Shown here: piece after piece, positions 24,036 to 32,870 of the stretch | Position numbering within the stretch: position 1 is the first letter of the stretch | Layout: each line of letters opens with the position of its first letter | Origin: Actinoplanes sp040639655 | GTDB taxonomy: Bacteria; Actinomycetota; Actinomycetes; Mycobacteriales; Micromonosporaceae | DNA: 64,000 nt | Reading direction: 5' to 3' | NCBI RefSeq assembly: GCF_040639655.1 | Contig: NZ_JBFAAI010000040.1 | Coordinates: 22,336-86,335 of the forward strand | Notes under the pieces: generated by a model | Database searches by the model: none | What the model saw: only the letters and a program-made list of their open reading frames with translations | Told to the model about the DNA's origin: nothing | Position numbers and translations under genes: made by a program

Positions 24036-25016
24036 TCAGCGGCCCAGGGCGGTGATCAGGTCGAGCAGAGCGGGCAGCCCGCCGCGTTCCAGCTCGGGCG
24101 TGGGGGTCAGGGCCATCACCGGAATCGTGACGCCGGCATCGGCGTAGGCCTGGACGCGGGCCCGGCACTCGGCCGGCGAACCGTGCACGATCAGTTCGTC
24201 GACGAGCGAATCCGGGATGGCGGCCAGAGCGCCCTTGCGGTCGCCGGACTGCCACGCCTCCCACATCAGCGCGAGCACCTCGGACCGGCCGAGCCAGCGG
24301 TGGAAGGCCGCGTAGGCGGGCACCGTCAGATAGGCGGTGATCATCCGGCGGCCGACGTTCCGGGCGTACGCGGCATCCTCGGTGGGGATCACGAAGATGC
24401 GGGCCGCCACGTCGAAGTCCGCCTTCGCCTCCTTGGTCTCGGCCAGGGCGGTCGCCACGTCGGCGGCCGAGAGCCAGTTGAGGATCACCCCGTCGGCCTC
24501 GGCGGCGGCCAGGCGCAGCATGCCCGGACGGAGTGCGGCGAGCATGATCCGCGGCGGCGTGGCCGGCGGACGCTCGAGGCGGAACCGGCGTACCGAGAAG
24601 GTGTCGAAGTCGCCGTCGACCAGCTCGCCGGCGAGGGCCGAGCGCACGAACCGGAGCACGTCACGGCTGCGGGCGAACGGCCGGTCGAAGCCGACCGCGT
24701 TCCAGTCGCCGACGACGACCGGGGACGAGGCACCGATGCCGAGCTGGAAACGGCCGGGGGCGGCTTCGGCGAGAGCGGCCGCGGTCATCGCCAGCAGGCC
24801 CGGGCCGCGGGTGAAGACCGGCGCGATGGCGGTGCCCAGGTGCAACCGTGGCTCCCAGGCGGCGGCCAGCGTCAACGGGGTGAACCCGTCGGTGCCGGCG
24901 ACCTCGGCCGTCCAGACATCGGTGAAACCCGCATCGGCCAGGCCTGAGAAGACGGCGGCGTGCTCGGAGAGCGGAACGCCGCCGAACGGCACGGTCATGC
25001 CCCATCGCATCGACAT
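24036..25016 (-). CDS. LLM-class F420-dependent oxidoreductase
   Basis: The product is 326 residues with a bacterial-luciferase-like TIM barrel: MRWGMTVPFGGVPLSEH at the start, LHLGTAIAPVFTRGP in the first half and QLGIGASSPVVV later. Actinobacterial members of this shape generally use coenzyme F420, and the substrate is unknown. ATG 25016 gives the family N-terminus. The much longer upstream frame is not coding-like. It converges with the hybrid kinase gene and stands apart from the ABC operon by about 100 bases. Confidence 0.87.
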   Translation of the reverse strand: MSMRWGMTVPFGGVPLSEHAAVFSGLADAGFTDVWTAEVAGTDGFTPLTLAAAWEPRLHLGTAIAPVFTRGPGLLAMTAAALAEAAPGRFQLGIGASSPVVVGDWNAVGFDRPFARSRDVLRFVRSALAGELVDGDFDTFSVRRFRLERPPATPPRIMLAALRPGMLRLAAAEADGVILNWLSAADVATALAETKEAKADFDVAARIFVIPTEDAAYARNVGRRMITAYLTVPAYAAFHRWLGRSEVLALMWEAWQSGDRKGALAAIPDSLVDELIVHGSPAECRARVQAYADAGVTIPVMALTPTPELERGGLPALLDLITALGR

Positions 25017-25117
25017 GCCCCTGATCCTGCCGGGCGGCACGGGGTGGTGTCCACCGGGTCGGCCGAGCCCACCGGCGACGCGGCCCGGCGGGGAGGCCGG
25101 GCCGCGTGGTCGCCGGG

Positions 25118-26185
25118 TCAGCCGACCGGGGCCGGATTCCGCCAGGCGGCGGCGAACGAGGTGCGGCCGCTGGTCCGCAGCAGCGACCCCTGGTAGATGC
25201 GGGCGCCGACCATCAGCGTGCCCGCCGTGGTGGCCAGCAGGATCGCGAGGGCCAGGTAGGGCTCCCACGCGGCGGCCTCACCACTGAAGATCCGGACCGG
25301 CATGGCGATCGGGGCGGAGAACGGGATGTAGGACAGCACGGTCATCGCGGCCGAGTTGCCCTGCAGGGCCAGGACCAGGAAGAACGGGGTCATCACCAGG
25401 AACTGCAGCGGGGCGGAGGTGCCGTTCACGTCCTCCAGCCGGGCGGCCAGTGCGCCGACGGCGGCCCACAGGGTGGCGAGCATCAGGAAGCCGACCACGA
25501 AGAACGGCAGGAACCAGCCGATGGTCGGCAGCAGCGCGTCGATCAGGGGGCCGCCGACGTCGGCGATCCGCATGCCGATGACACCGGCGGTGGCCAGCAG
25601 GGCCAGCTGCCCGAAGGCGAGCAGGGTCATGGCGGCGACCTTGCCGATCAGCAGCGCCCGGACCGGGACGCTGGAGACGAGGATCTCGACGATCCGGGTC
25701 TGCTTCTCCTCGGTGACGCTCTGCGCGATCTGTACGCCGAACGTCAGCGTCGTGAAGAAGAAGAGCACGGACAGCACGAACGGTACGAGGAAGCGCGCCG
25801 CCTCGTCGAGCGCGTCGGGGTCGAGGAACTCGACCGGCGGCGAGGTGCTGAGCGCGGACACCACGTCCTGCGGGCTTTCCTCGAGAGAGAGCACCACCGG
25901 CCCGTCGACGACCGCGGCGTCCACCTCCTCGTCGCGGACCAGCCGTTCGGCGGCGGCGCGGTCGGCGACGACCTCGACCTCAAGGCCGGCCTTCTCGAGC
26001 GCCGCCACGTGGGTGGCGCCGACCACGGCGACCTTGCCGGGGCCGCCTTCGAGGAGGATGGGCAGGACGACGCCGAGCGCCGTGAAGAAGAGCAGCAGGA
26101 CCGTACCCAGAAGAAATGCCTTGTCGCGCAGTTTGACCCGGATCTCCCGGCCCGCAACCAGTTTGGCGGCTTCGAACGTGGTCAC
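25118..26185 (-). CDS. ABC-2 type transporter permease (NatB-like)
   Basis: The product is 355 residues. One N-terminal transmembrane helix (AFLLGTVLLLFFTALGVVLP) is followed by a large extracytoplasmic region of about 140 residues and five further helices. This is the NatB/YhaP layout of ABC-2 exporters. It pairs with the ATPase gene upstream, with GTG 26185 overlapping the ATPase stop (GTGA). The pair would export an unknown small molecule, ion or drug. The neighbouring LuxR-type two-component system may control it. Confidence 0.88.
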   Translation of the reverse strand: MTTFEAAKLVAGREIRVKLRDKAFLLGTVLLLFFTALGVVLPILLEGGPGKVAVVGATHVAALEKAGLEVEVVADRAAAERLVRDEEVDAAVVDGPVVLSLEESPQDVVSALSTSPPVEFLDPDALDEAARFLVPFVLSVLFFFTTLTFGVQIAQSVTEEKQTRIVEILVSSVPVRALLIGKVAAMTLLAFGQLALLATAGVIGMRIADVGGPLIDALLPTIGWFLPFFVVGFLMLATLWAAVGALAARLEDVNGTSAPLQFLVMTPFFLVLALQGNSAAMTVLSYIPFSAPIAMPVRIFSGEAAAWEPYLALAILLATTAGTLMVGARIYQGSLLRTSGRTSFAAAWRNPAPVG

Positions 26186-27075
26186 TGGATCACCTCTCGG
26201 AAGATCTCGGCGAGCGACGGGCGGACCGGGGCGAAGGTACGGACCGGGCCCCGGCTCAGGGCGGACCGCAGCACGGCCTGGTCGTCGGCTTCGGCGTCGA
26301 GGTCGAAGACGGCGCGGCGGCCGTCCAGTTCGAGCAGGGTGACTCCGGGCTCGTCGCGGAGCCAGCCGGCGTCGGAGTCGACCTCGATCGTGTAGCGGGG
26401 GAGGGTGTACTGCTCGCGCAGCCAGGTCCGCGACCCGGCGGCCCGGATGGTCCCGTCGGCGATGATCGCGAGGTCGTCGCAGAGGCGTTCGACCAGTTCC
26501 AGCTGGTGGCTGGAGAACAGCACCGCGGCGCCGGACCGGGCCCGTTCGCGGAGCACGGTCAGCACGTTCTCGACGGCGAGGGGGTCGAGTCCGGAGAACG
26601 GCTCGTCGAGGACCAGCAGTTCGGGGTCGTGCACCAGGGCCGCCGCGATCTGGGCCCGCTGCTGGTTGCCGAGCGACAGTTTCTCCACCGGGTCGCCACC
26701 GCGTTCGGCGAGCTCGAGGCGTTCCAGCAGGGCGGTGGTGCGGCGCCGGGCGTCGGCCGCGCTGAGACCGTGCAGCCGTCCCAGGTAGACGACCTGCTCG
26801 GTGACGGTCATCTTCGGATAGAGACCGCGTTCCTCCGGCATGTAGCCGAACGCCTGCCGGTCCTGACGGGTCACGGGCCGGCCGCGCCAGGTCACCGCAC
26901 CGCTGTCGGCGGCCAGGACGCCGAGGATGATCCGCATGGTGGTGGTCTTGCCGGCGCCGTTCGCGCCGACGAAGCCGGTCAGCCGGCCGGAGTCCACGGT
27001 GAACGACACGTCCTTGAGGACCTGTCGTTCGCCGAAGGTCCGGTTAACGGCCTCCACGTTCAGGACGGTTGTCAT
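26182..27075 (-). CDS. ABC transporter ATP-binding protein (NatA-like)
   Basis: The product is 297 residues. Walker A is GANGAGKT at residues 37-44. The signature is the variant LSLGNQQRAQIA, and Walker B is LLVLDEPFSGLD with the D-loop. A C-terminal extension of about 80 residues resembles the DUF4162 tail common in drug or sodium exporters. ATG 27075 is preferred over GTG 27084. No strong ribosome binding site is seen for either. It forms the ATPase half of the exporter with the following permease gene. Confidence 0.92.
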   Translation of the reverse strand: MTTVLNVEAVNRTFGERQVLKDVSFTVDSGRLTGFVGANGAGKTTTMRIILGVLAADSGAVTWRGRPVTRQDRQAFGYMPEERGLYPKMTVTEQVVYLGRLHGLSAADARRRTTALLERLELAERGGDPVEKLSLGNQQRAQIAAALVHDPELLVLDEPFSGLDPLAVENVLTVLRERARSGAAVLFSSHQLELVERLCDDLAIIADGTIRAAGSRTWLREQYTLPRYTIEVDSDAGWLRDEPGVTLLELDGRRAVFDLDAEADDQAVLRSALSRGPVRTFAPVRPSLAEIFREVIQ

Positions 27076-27132
27076 GCGTACCACGCTAGAGATCGAGCGA
27101 GGTCGCGTCGTCCGGCGCGGGGAGGTCCTCCT

Positions 27133-27789
27133 TCAGAAGGACCCTCCACCCCCGGGACGGACCACCCCCAGCTCGTACGCCAGAACGACGGCCTGGGTGC
27201 GGTCGCGTGCTCCGATCTTCATCAACACCCGGCTGACGTGCGTCTTCACCGTGGTCTCGCCGAGACGCAGGGTGGTCGCGATCTCCGCGTTGGTGGCGCC
27301 CCCGGCGAGCAGGACCAGCACCTCGTGCTCGCGCGGGGTCAGCTGGCCGAGGCGGACCCCGGCGGTCGCGGGCGTGGTGAACGTGGAGATGACCCGCCGC
27401 GTGACGGCCGGGGCGAGCAGCGCCTCACCGGCGGCGACCACCCGTACCGCCTCGGTCAGGTCCTCCGGGGTGCCGTTCTTGAGCAGGAAACCGCTCGCGC
27501 CGGCGCGCAGCGCCGCGAACAGGTAGTCGTCGCGGTCGAAGGTGGTCAGGATCAGCACCGACGGTCCGCCGCCGGCCGCGATCCGCCGGGTCGCCTCCAG
27601 CCCGTCCAGACCGGGCATCTCGACGTCCATCAGGACCACGTCGGGCCGCAGGCGCAGCGCCAGGTCGACCGCCTGGACCCCGTCGGCGGCCTCACCGACG
27701 ACGGTGATGTCGTCCTCCATCTCGAGGATGACCCGGAAGCCGGTGCGGACCAGCTGATGGTCGTCGGCGAGCAGCACGCTGACGTTCAC
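27133..27789 (-). CDS. NarL/LuxR-family response regulator
   Basis: The product is 218 residues. The receiver domain has ADDHQLVR, the phosphoacceptor aspartate in DVVLMDVEMPGLDG, Thr in LILTTFD and Lys in GFLLKNGTPE. The C-terminal LuxR HTH reads LTPREHEVLVLLAGG through TNAEIATTLRLGETTVKTH. The start is GTG 27789, overlapping the stop of the upstream kinase by four bases (GTGA), so it is translationally coupled to its sensor. It ends 58 bases before the ABC ATPase gene on the same strand, suggesting one regulatory-export unit. Confidence 0.94.
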   Translation of the reverse strand: MNVSVLLADDHQLVRTGFRVILEMEDDITVVGEAADGVQAVDLALRLRPDVVLMDVEMPGLDGLEATRRIAAGGGPSVLILTTFDRDDYLFAALRAGASGFLLKNGTPEDLTEAVRVVAAGEALLAPAVTRRVISTFTTPATAGVRLGQLTPREHEVLVLLAGGATNAEIATTLRLGETTVKTHVSRVLMKIGARDRTQAVVLAYELGVVRPGGGGSF

Positions 27790-29033
27790 AGGGCGACGCC
27801 CGCCGGGTACGGGAACCGGGCCCGCACCCGGTAGCCGCCGTCGGGGTGGGGCCCGTGCTCGAGGGCGCCGTCGTGCACCGCCACCCGCTCCCGCATGCCG
27901 ACCAGGCCCATGCCGCCGCCGGACGGGGTGCCGCCCCGGCCGTCGTCGGTGACGTCGAGTTCGAGCTCGCCGTTGAGGTAACGGACCCGGACGTCGAGCG
28001 TCCTCGCATGGGCGTGCTTGAGAGTGTTCGTCACCGCCTCCTGGGTGATCCGGTAGGCGGCCTGGGACAGCGATTCGGGCAGCGGCACCGGATCACCGTA
28101 GACGGCGTACCGGACGGTGAGCCCGGCGTCCCGGGCCCGGTCGGTGATCTCGGCGAGGCGGTCGATACCGGCGTTCGGGACCACGTCCTCCGCCGGGGCC
28201 AGAGCCGACGGGGAGCGCAGTGCGCCGAGCATGCGGCGCAGTTCGTCGACGGCGGTGCGGGCGCCGTCCTCGACTGCGGTGAGCGCGGTCCGGGCCCGGG
28301 CCGGGTCCTTGTCCATGGCCCGGCGGGCGGCGGAGGCCTGGATGCCCATCACCGAGACGTGGTGGGCGACGACGTCGTGCAGTTCGCGGGCGATCCGGAC
28401 CCGTTCACCGAGGACCGCCCGTTCGGCGGCCAGCGCCTGCGCGTCGCGGAGTGCGGCGGCCTGGGCCTCCAGTTCGTGCCTCTGCCGGACGCCGTTCCAG
28501 ACGGCGTCGCCCATCAGGTGGCAGAAGGCGAAGAAGGCCGTGTTGACCACCAGTGCGTTGAAGGCGAGCGAGGCTCTCTCGGCCGGGTCCTCGAGGTGGC
28601 CGCTGAACACCACGAAGGTGAGGAGGAGCCAGCCGAACATGCCGACGATGATGCCGAGGCGAAGGTACCGCGACCGGTTGCGGTGACGACCCCACGCGCC
28701 GAGCGTGTAGATCGCCGCGAACAGTGCGCCGGTGGTGACCTGCTGCTCCTGCGACCCGCGGAGCTGGCCGCCGACGAAGGCGACCGCGATGCCGACGGCG
28801 ACCACGTCGGGGTGCGCCCGGCGGAGCACCAGTGGCAGCGTGGTGGCCAGCACCCAGCAGATCTGCTCGGCCGGCGGTGCCCGGTGCGGGAATTCGAACA
28901 TCCCGGCGCGCCGGGCCAGGAACAGGTTGACCAGGGCGACGGCCGCGACCGTCAGCCCGGTCCACAGGTCGGCGCGGCGCTGCGCCGGCGTCGGCCGGGG
29001 CCGCACCCATTCGTCGGAGGTCACCGATGTCAT
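27786..29033 (-). CDS. HisKA_3 sensor histidine kinase (NarX/LiaS/DesK-like)
   Basis: The product is 415 residues. Five to six N-terminal hydrophobic helices fill the first 165 residues, with no extracytoplasmic sensor domain, as in intramembrane-sensing kinases. After a coiled coil comes the HisKA_3 box ERVRIARELHDVVAHHVSVM with the His near 215, then the ATPase N-box ITQEAVTNTLKHA and DDGRGG/GMGLVGMRER. It is the partner of the overlapping LuxR-type regulator. Given the ABC-2 exporter downstream, sensing of membrane stress or an antimicrobial is plausible but not shown. Confidence 0.93.
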   Translation of the reverse strand: MTSVTSDEWVRPRPTPAQRRADLWTGLTVAAVALVNLFLARRAGMFEFPHRAPPAEQICWVLATTLPLVLRRAHPDVVAVGIAVAFVGGQLRGSQEQQVTTGALFAAIYTLGAWGRHRNRSRYLRLGIIVGMFGWLLLTFVVFSGHLEDPAERASLAFNALVVNTAFFAFCHLMGDAVWNGVRQRHELEAQAAALRDAQALAAERAVLGERVRIARELHDVVAHHVSVMGIQASAARRAMDKDPARARTALTAVEDGARTAVDELRRMLGALRSPSALAPAEDVVPNAGIDRLAEITDRARDAGLTVRYAVYGDPVPLPESLSQAAYRITQEAVTNTLKHAHARTLDVRVRYLNGELELDVTDDGRGGTPSGGGMGLVGMRERVAVHDGALEHGPHPDGGYRVRARFPYPAGVAL

Positions 29034-29066
29034 GCCGATGACGATGCCACGGGCCGCCGGGAGACG

Positions 29067-29393
29067 TCAGCCGCGGCGGGTCTGGGTGGGAATGGTGGCG
29101 TCCTGGTCGGGGGTGACGGTTCCGCCGAGCTCACGGATGTGCCGCTGGGCGGCCTCGAGGCGGTCCTCGAGCGTGACTATCCGGCAGGCGGCGGCGAGCA
29201 GGAACCCCTCGTTCAGCAGGACCCGGACGCGGGCGGCGAGGTCGAGCTGATGACGGGAGTACCGGCGGTGGCCGCCGTGTGAGCGCTCGGGTTCGATCAG
29301 TCCGGTTCCGTCGAGGCTACGGAGAAAGGCCGCGGTCACGCCGATCATCTCGGCGGCCCGGCCCATGCTGTACGACGGGGAGTCCCGATCCAT
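29067..29393 (-). CDS. MerR-family transcriptional regulator (short)
   Basis: The product is 108 residues. The N-terminal MerR winged HTH is recognisable: YSMGRAAEMIGVTAAFLRSL, then GLIEPERSHGGHRRYS and the helix RVRVLLNEGFLLAAACRIV, followed by a short coiled coil (LEDRLEAAQRHIREL). No ligand-binding domain follows. Similar short proteins are called MerR or HspR-like. ATG 29393 follows AAGAAG; GTG 29408 would add five residues. It lies 33 bases upstream of the sensor kinase gene on the same strand and may be the first gene of that unit. Confidence 0.82.
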   Translation of the reverse strand: MDRDSPSYSMGRAAEMIGVTAAFLRSLDGTGLIEPERSHGGHRRYSRHQLDLAARVRVLLNEGFLLAAACRIVTLEDRLEAAQRHIRELGGTVTPDQDATIPTQTRRG

Positions 29394-29421
29394 GTCTTCT
29401 TCGTACACGAGCCGGAACAGT

Positions 29422-29457
29422 CCAGGGCCCCGGCGGGTAACCGGGGCCCTGGCTTTT
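29422..29457. terminator. 12-bp GC-rich hairpin with T run
   Basis: CCAGGGCCCCGG (29422-29433) pairs perfectly with CCGGGGCCCTGG (29441-29452) around a seven-base loop, followed by CTTTTC on the plus strand. It lies just upstream of the merR gene and would shield it from leftward read-through, or end a minus-strand transcript coming from 29475-29948. Confidence 0.6.
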
Positions 29458-29918
29458 CAATTCTGTTGCCGGACTCACCCGGCGCATGTGGTCGACCAGC
29501 TGCGTGCCGCTAGCAGTCGACCGGAGTGAAAGGCATCGGCTGCGATCACCTCTTGTCGGGTTGGGGACAACGTGATTACGCGTTGCTGCGGTATCTCGTC
29601 CTCCTTCTCCAACTCAGCGTCTGTGCCAGTTGCTGCCGGCTGAAGCCGACAAGACAAAGATAGGCCGTTCCCGGCCAGATTTCTAGAGTCGCCGCTGTAG
29701 ATTTTTTCGCGCAAAGGTCTGACCACCTGCGCGAACTCTTCCAGCTGTCGATGCGTGAAGCGGCGGCGGTGCGGGACGGGCGCTGAGGAAGAGAGAGGTG
29801 ACCGCGCCCCGCACCGCCGCCGGCGGAGAGGTGTCCACAGGTGATCCTTCCGAGGGGATCGCCTGCAACAAGGCTCGCACCGGGGCCCGAATCGCGGCAA
29901 CGCAATTAACCCTGCGCA

Positions 29919-29948
29919 TTGACGGCCGTAACACGGCGGAGCGATCAT
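29919..29948 (+). promoter_or_regulatory. Candidate promoter of the permease-glutamine synthetase operon
   Basis: TTGACG (29919-29924) is spaced 18 bases from GATCAT (29943-29948), and the permease start lies 47 bases further on. TTAAC and GTAAC elements near 29905-29932 recall GlnR half-sites, but their spacing does not match the known consensus, so no GlnR site is claimed. Confidence 0.45.
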
Positions 29949-29995
29949 GCTCCAAGACGTGGCTCAGGTCACAGTCCTTCGTGCAGGAGGCACCG

Positions 29996-31492
29996 ATGAG
30001 CACCGACGAGGAACGACTCGCCCAACTCGGATACAAACAGGAACTCCACCGCCGCCTCTCCGGCTTCTCCAACTTCGCCGTCTCGTTCTCGATCATCTCC
30101 ATCCTGGCCGGCGCCATCACCTCGTACGGCATCGCCATGAAGGCCGGCGGCCCGGTCGCGATCACCCTGGGCTGGCTCTTCGTCGGCATCATGGTGACGT
30201 TCGTGGCGCTGGCCATGGCCGAGGTCTGCTCGGCCTACCCGACCGCCGGGGCGCTCTACTGGTGGGCTGCCGCACTCGCCAAGAGGAACAAGCCCGCCTG
30301 GGCCTGGTTCATCGGCTGGTTCAACTTCCTCGGCGAGGTCGCGGTGACCGCGGCCATCGACTTCGGCGCCGCGATCACCACGGCGGCGTTCCTGAGCCTG
30401 ACCTTCGGCCTGGAGGTGACGGCGCTCTCGACGTTCTTGATCTTCCTGGTCATCATCGTCGTGCACGGCCTGCTGAACACCTTCGGCGTCAACCTGGTGC
30501 GTGTCCTCTCCGACATCAGCGCCTGGTGGCACCTGATCGGCGTCGCGGTGATCGTCGGCATCCTCGCTGTCGTCCCCGACCAGCACAAACCCATCTCCGA
30601 GGTGTTCACCGAGGTCTACAACGCCACCGGTTTCACCTTCGCCGGCGCCGGCGTGTACGCCGTCCTCATGGGCCTGCTGATGGCGCAGTACACGTACACC
30701 GGGTACGACGCCTCGGCGCACGTCGCCGAGGAGACCCACGACGCGGCCCGGGCGGCCCCCCGCGGCATCGTGCTGTCGGTGGTCGTCTCGGTGATCGCCG
30801 GTTTCGTCCTGCTGGTCGCGATCACCTGGTCCATCCAGGACTACGAGGGCGCGCTCGGCACCGAGCTCGGCCTGCCCCCGGCGCAGATCTTCATCGACGC
30901 GGTCGGCACGGACCTGGGGGTGTTCCTGCTCTTCATCTGCATGGTCGCGCAGTGGTTCTGCGGCATGGCCTCGGTCACCGCCAACTCCCGGATGTCGTAC
31001 GCCTTCGCCCGTGACGACGCGATCCCCGGCTCGCGGATCTGGAAGAAGGTCAACCCCCGCACCGGTACACCCACCAACTCCATCTGGCTGTGCGTGACCC
31101 TCTCCACGATCCTGGTGCTGCCGTCGCTGTGGAACACCGTGGCGTACTTCGCGGCCACCTCGATCGCGGTGATCGGCCTCTACATCGCGTACGTCGGCCC
31201 GGTCCTGCTGCGCCGGCTCGACCCGGACTTCGAACCCGGCCCGTGGCATCTCGGGAAGTGGAGCGCCCCGATCGGATGGATCGCGATCGTCTGGGTAGGG
31301 ATCATCTGCGTGCTGTTCGTCCTCCCACCGGCGAGCCCGATCACCGCGGAGACCTTCAACTACACGATCGTCGCTGTGGCGGTGGTTGTCGGCGCGGCCA
31401 CGATCTGGTGGTTCGCCAGTGCCCGCAAGTGGTTCACCGGGCCGAAGCAGAACGTCCTGGAAAAGGCTGCCCACGGCGAGCCGACCGACTGA
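29996..31492 (+). CDS. APC-superfamily amino acid/amine permease
   Basis: The product is 498 residues with about twelve hydrophobic helices. The first helix begins at FSNFAVSFSIISILAGAITS, with the APC-type Gly-rich bend GAITSYGIAMKAGGP. It resembles GABA/choline-type permeases of the APC superfamily. A perfect AGGAGG (29985-29990) precedes ATG 29996. The longer upstream frame is not coding-like. It is the first gene of an operon with a glutamine-synthetase homologue, aldehyde dehydrogenase, SDR and gamma-glutamyl hydrolases, so an amine destined for gamma-glutamylation is the likely cargo. The exact substrate is unknown. Confidence 0.9.
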   Translation: MSTDEERLAQLGYKQELHRRLSGFSNFAVSFSIISILAGAITSYGIAMKAGGPVAITLGWLFVGIMVTFVALAMAEVCSAYPTAGALYWWAAALAKRNKPAWAWFIGWFNFLGEVAVTAAIDFGAAITTAAFLSLTFGLEVTALSTFLIFLVIIVVHGLLNTFGVNLVRVLSDISAWWHLIGVAVIVGILAVVPDQHKPISEVFTEVYNATGFTFAGAGVYAVLMGLLMAQYTYTGYDASAHVAEETHDAARAAPRGIVLSVVVSVIAGFVLLVAITWSIQDYEGALGTELGLPPAQIFIDAVGTDLGVFLLFICMVAQWFCGMASVTANSRMSYAFARDDAIPGSRIWKKVNPRTGTPTNSIWLCVTLSTILVLPSLWNTVAYFAATSIAVIGLYIAYVGPVLLRRLDPDFEPGPWHLGKWSAPIGWIAIVWVGIICVLFVLPPASPITAETFNYTIVAVAVVVGAATIWWFASARKWFTGPKQNVLEKAAHGEPTD

Positions 31493-31505
31493 TAGGACTG
31501 GACCC

Positions 31506-32852
31506 ATGGATCTCGAGGAACTCGACGTCTCCGTCGACAACGGCGGCATCGACACCGTCCTGCTGGCGCTGACCGACATGCAGGGCCGGTTGCAGGGCAA
31601 GCGGCTGCACGGACGCTTCTTCCTGGACGAGGTGGTGTCCGGCGGCAGCGAGGGGTGCAACTACCTGCTCGCGGTCGATGTCGACATGAACACCGTCGAC
31701 GGTTACGAGATGTCCTCGTGGTCCACCGGGTACGGCGACTTCGTGATGAAGCCCGACTTCAGCACGCTGCGCCGGATCCCGTGGCAGCCGGGCACCGCTC
31801 TGGTCCTCGCCGACCTGCTCGACACGGCCGGGAACCCGGTGCCGGCGTCACCCCGGCAGATCCTGCGCCGCCAGCTCGACCGGCTGGCGGCGCACGGGCT
31901 GACCGCGTTCGCCGGCACCGAGCTGGAGTTCGTCCTCTACAAGGACACCTACGAGCAGGCGTTCACCAAGGGCTACCGCGACCTGGTCCCGGCCAACCAG
32001 TACAACGTGGACTACTCGCTGCTCGGCACCGCACGGGTGGAGCCAGTGCTGCGCCGGATCCGCAACGACATGTACGGCGCCGGGCTGGTGCCGGAGAGCG
32101 CCAAGGGCGAGTGCAACCTGGGCCAGCACGAGATCGCCTTCCGCTATGCCGACGCCCTGACCAGCGCCGACAACCACGTGATCTACAAGAACGGGGCCAA
32201 GGAGATCGCCGCCCAGGAGGGTATGGCGCTCACCTTCATGGCCAAGCCGAACGAGCGGGAAGGCAACTCCTGCCACATCCACTTCTCGCTGCGCGGCGAG
32301 GACGGGCGGTCGGCGATGCTCGGCGACGGCCCGGCCCACCTGAGCGAGACCGGGCAGCGGGTGCTGGCCGGACTGCTCGCCACGATGCGGGAGTTCAGCC
32401 TGCTCTTCGCGCCGAACATCAACTCGTACAAGCGCTACCAGCCGGGGTCGTTCGCACCGACCGCACTGCGCTGGGGCGTCGACAACCGCACCTGCGCGCT
32501 GCGGATCGCCGGCCACGGGCAGGGCATGCGGGTGGAGAACCGGGTGCCGGGCGGGGACGTCAACCCGTACCTGGCGATCGCCGCCCTGGTGGCCGGTGCG
32601 CTGCACGGCATCGAGAACGAGCTGTCGCTGGAGGACGAGTTCGCCGGCAACGCGTACCAGGATCCGGACGCCGACCGGGTGCCGGGGACGCTGCGTGACG
32701 CCCACGAGCTGTGGATGGCCAGCGAGGTCGGGGCGGCGGCGTTCGGCGCCGACGTGGTGGCGCACTACGGGAACATGGCGAAGGTCGAGCTGGCCGCCTA
32801 CGACGCGGCGGTCACCGACTGGGAACTGCGTCGCGGCTTCGAACGCCTCTGA
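31506..32852 (+). CDS. Glutamine synthetase-like gamma-glutamyl-amine synthetase (GlnA3/GlnA4 type)
   Basis: The product is 448 residues. It has the GS beta-grasp N-terminus (VLLALTDMQGRLQGKRLHG) and the catalytic domain with TELEFVLY, GECNLGQHEIAF, GNSCHIHFSL and NSYKRYQPGSFAPTAL. Streptomyces GlnA3 and GlnA4 keep these catalytic motifs but join glutamate to polyamines or ethanolamine rather than ammonia. The flanking permease, aldehyde dehydrogenase and gamma-glutamyl hydrolases argue for such a role here rather than nitrogen assimilation. ATG 31506 lies 13 bases past the permease stop. Substrate preference cannot be read from the sequence. Confidence 0.88.
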   Translation: MDLEELDVSVDNGGIDTVLLALTDMQGRLQGKRLHGRFFLDEVVSGGSEGCNYLLAVDVDMNTVDGYEMSSWSTGYGDFVMKPDFSTLRRIPWQPGTALVLADLLDTAGNPVPASPRQILRRQLDRLAAHGLTAFAGTELEFVLYKDTYEQAFTKGYRDLVPANQYNVDYSLLGTARVEPVLRRIRNDMYGAGLVPESAKGECNLGQHEIAFRYADALTSADNHVIYKNGAKEIAAQEGMALTFMAKPNEREGNSCHIHFSLRGEDGRSAMLGDGPAHLSETGQRVLAGLLATMREFSLLFAPNINSYKRYQPGSFAPTALRWGVDNRTCALRIAGHGQGMRVENRVPGGDVNPYLAIAALVAGALHGIENELSLEDEFAGNAYQDPDADRVPGTLRDAHELWMASEVGAAAFGADVVAHYGNMAKVELAAYDAAVTDWELRRGFERL

Positions 32853-32870
32853 GTGTGTGAGGATCTTGGC

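Larger units (their letters stand above)
29394..29995. other. 600-base gap with hairpin, lower-GC stretch and promoter
   Basis: From left to right it contains a 12-bp perfect hairpin (29422-29452), GTCGAC-centred inverted repeats near 29490-29522, a stretch with distinctly lower GC and relaxed codon use (about 29500-29760), and the presumed promoter of the permease operon. An open minus-strand frame (29475-29948, 157 codons) crosses it. Its right half looks like chance GC-rich reading and its left half matches no family I recognise. It may be the remnant of a decayed gene or insertion. Confidence 0.4.

Noticed and set aside
21772..24264. An 830-codon minus-strand frame
   Set aside because: It mirrors the hybrid kinase gene, whose PAS, HisKA, HATPase and receiver motifs are unmistakable on the plus strand.
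25118..29393. Resistance island
   Set aside because: An ABC-2 exporter with a two-component system and a MerR gene is a common chromosomal arrangement. Composition is normal, and no resistance determinant or mobility gene is present.
29900..29935. GlnR binding site ahead of the permease operon
   Set aside because: AC-containing half-sites are present (TTAAC, TTGAC, GTAAC) but their spacing does not fit the GlnR consensus. I kept it as a note, not a feature.
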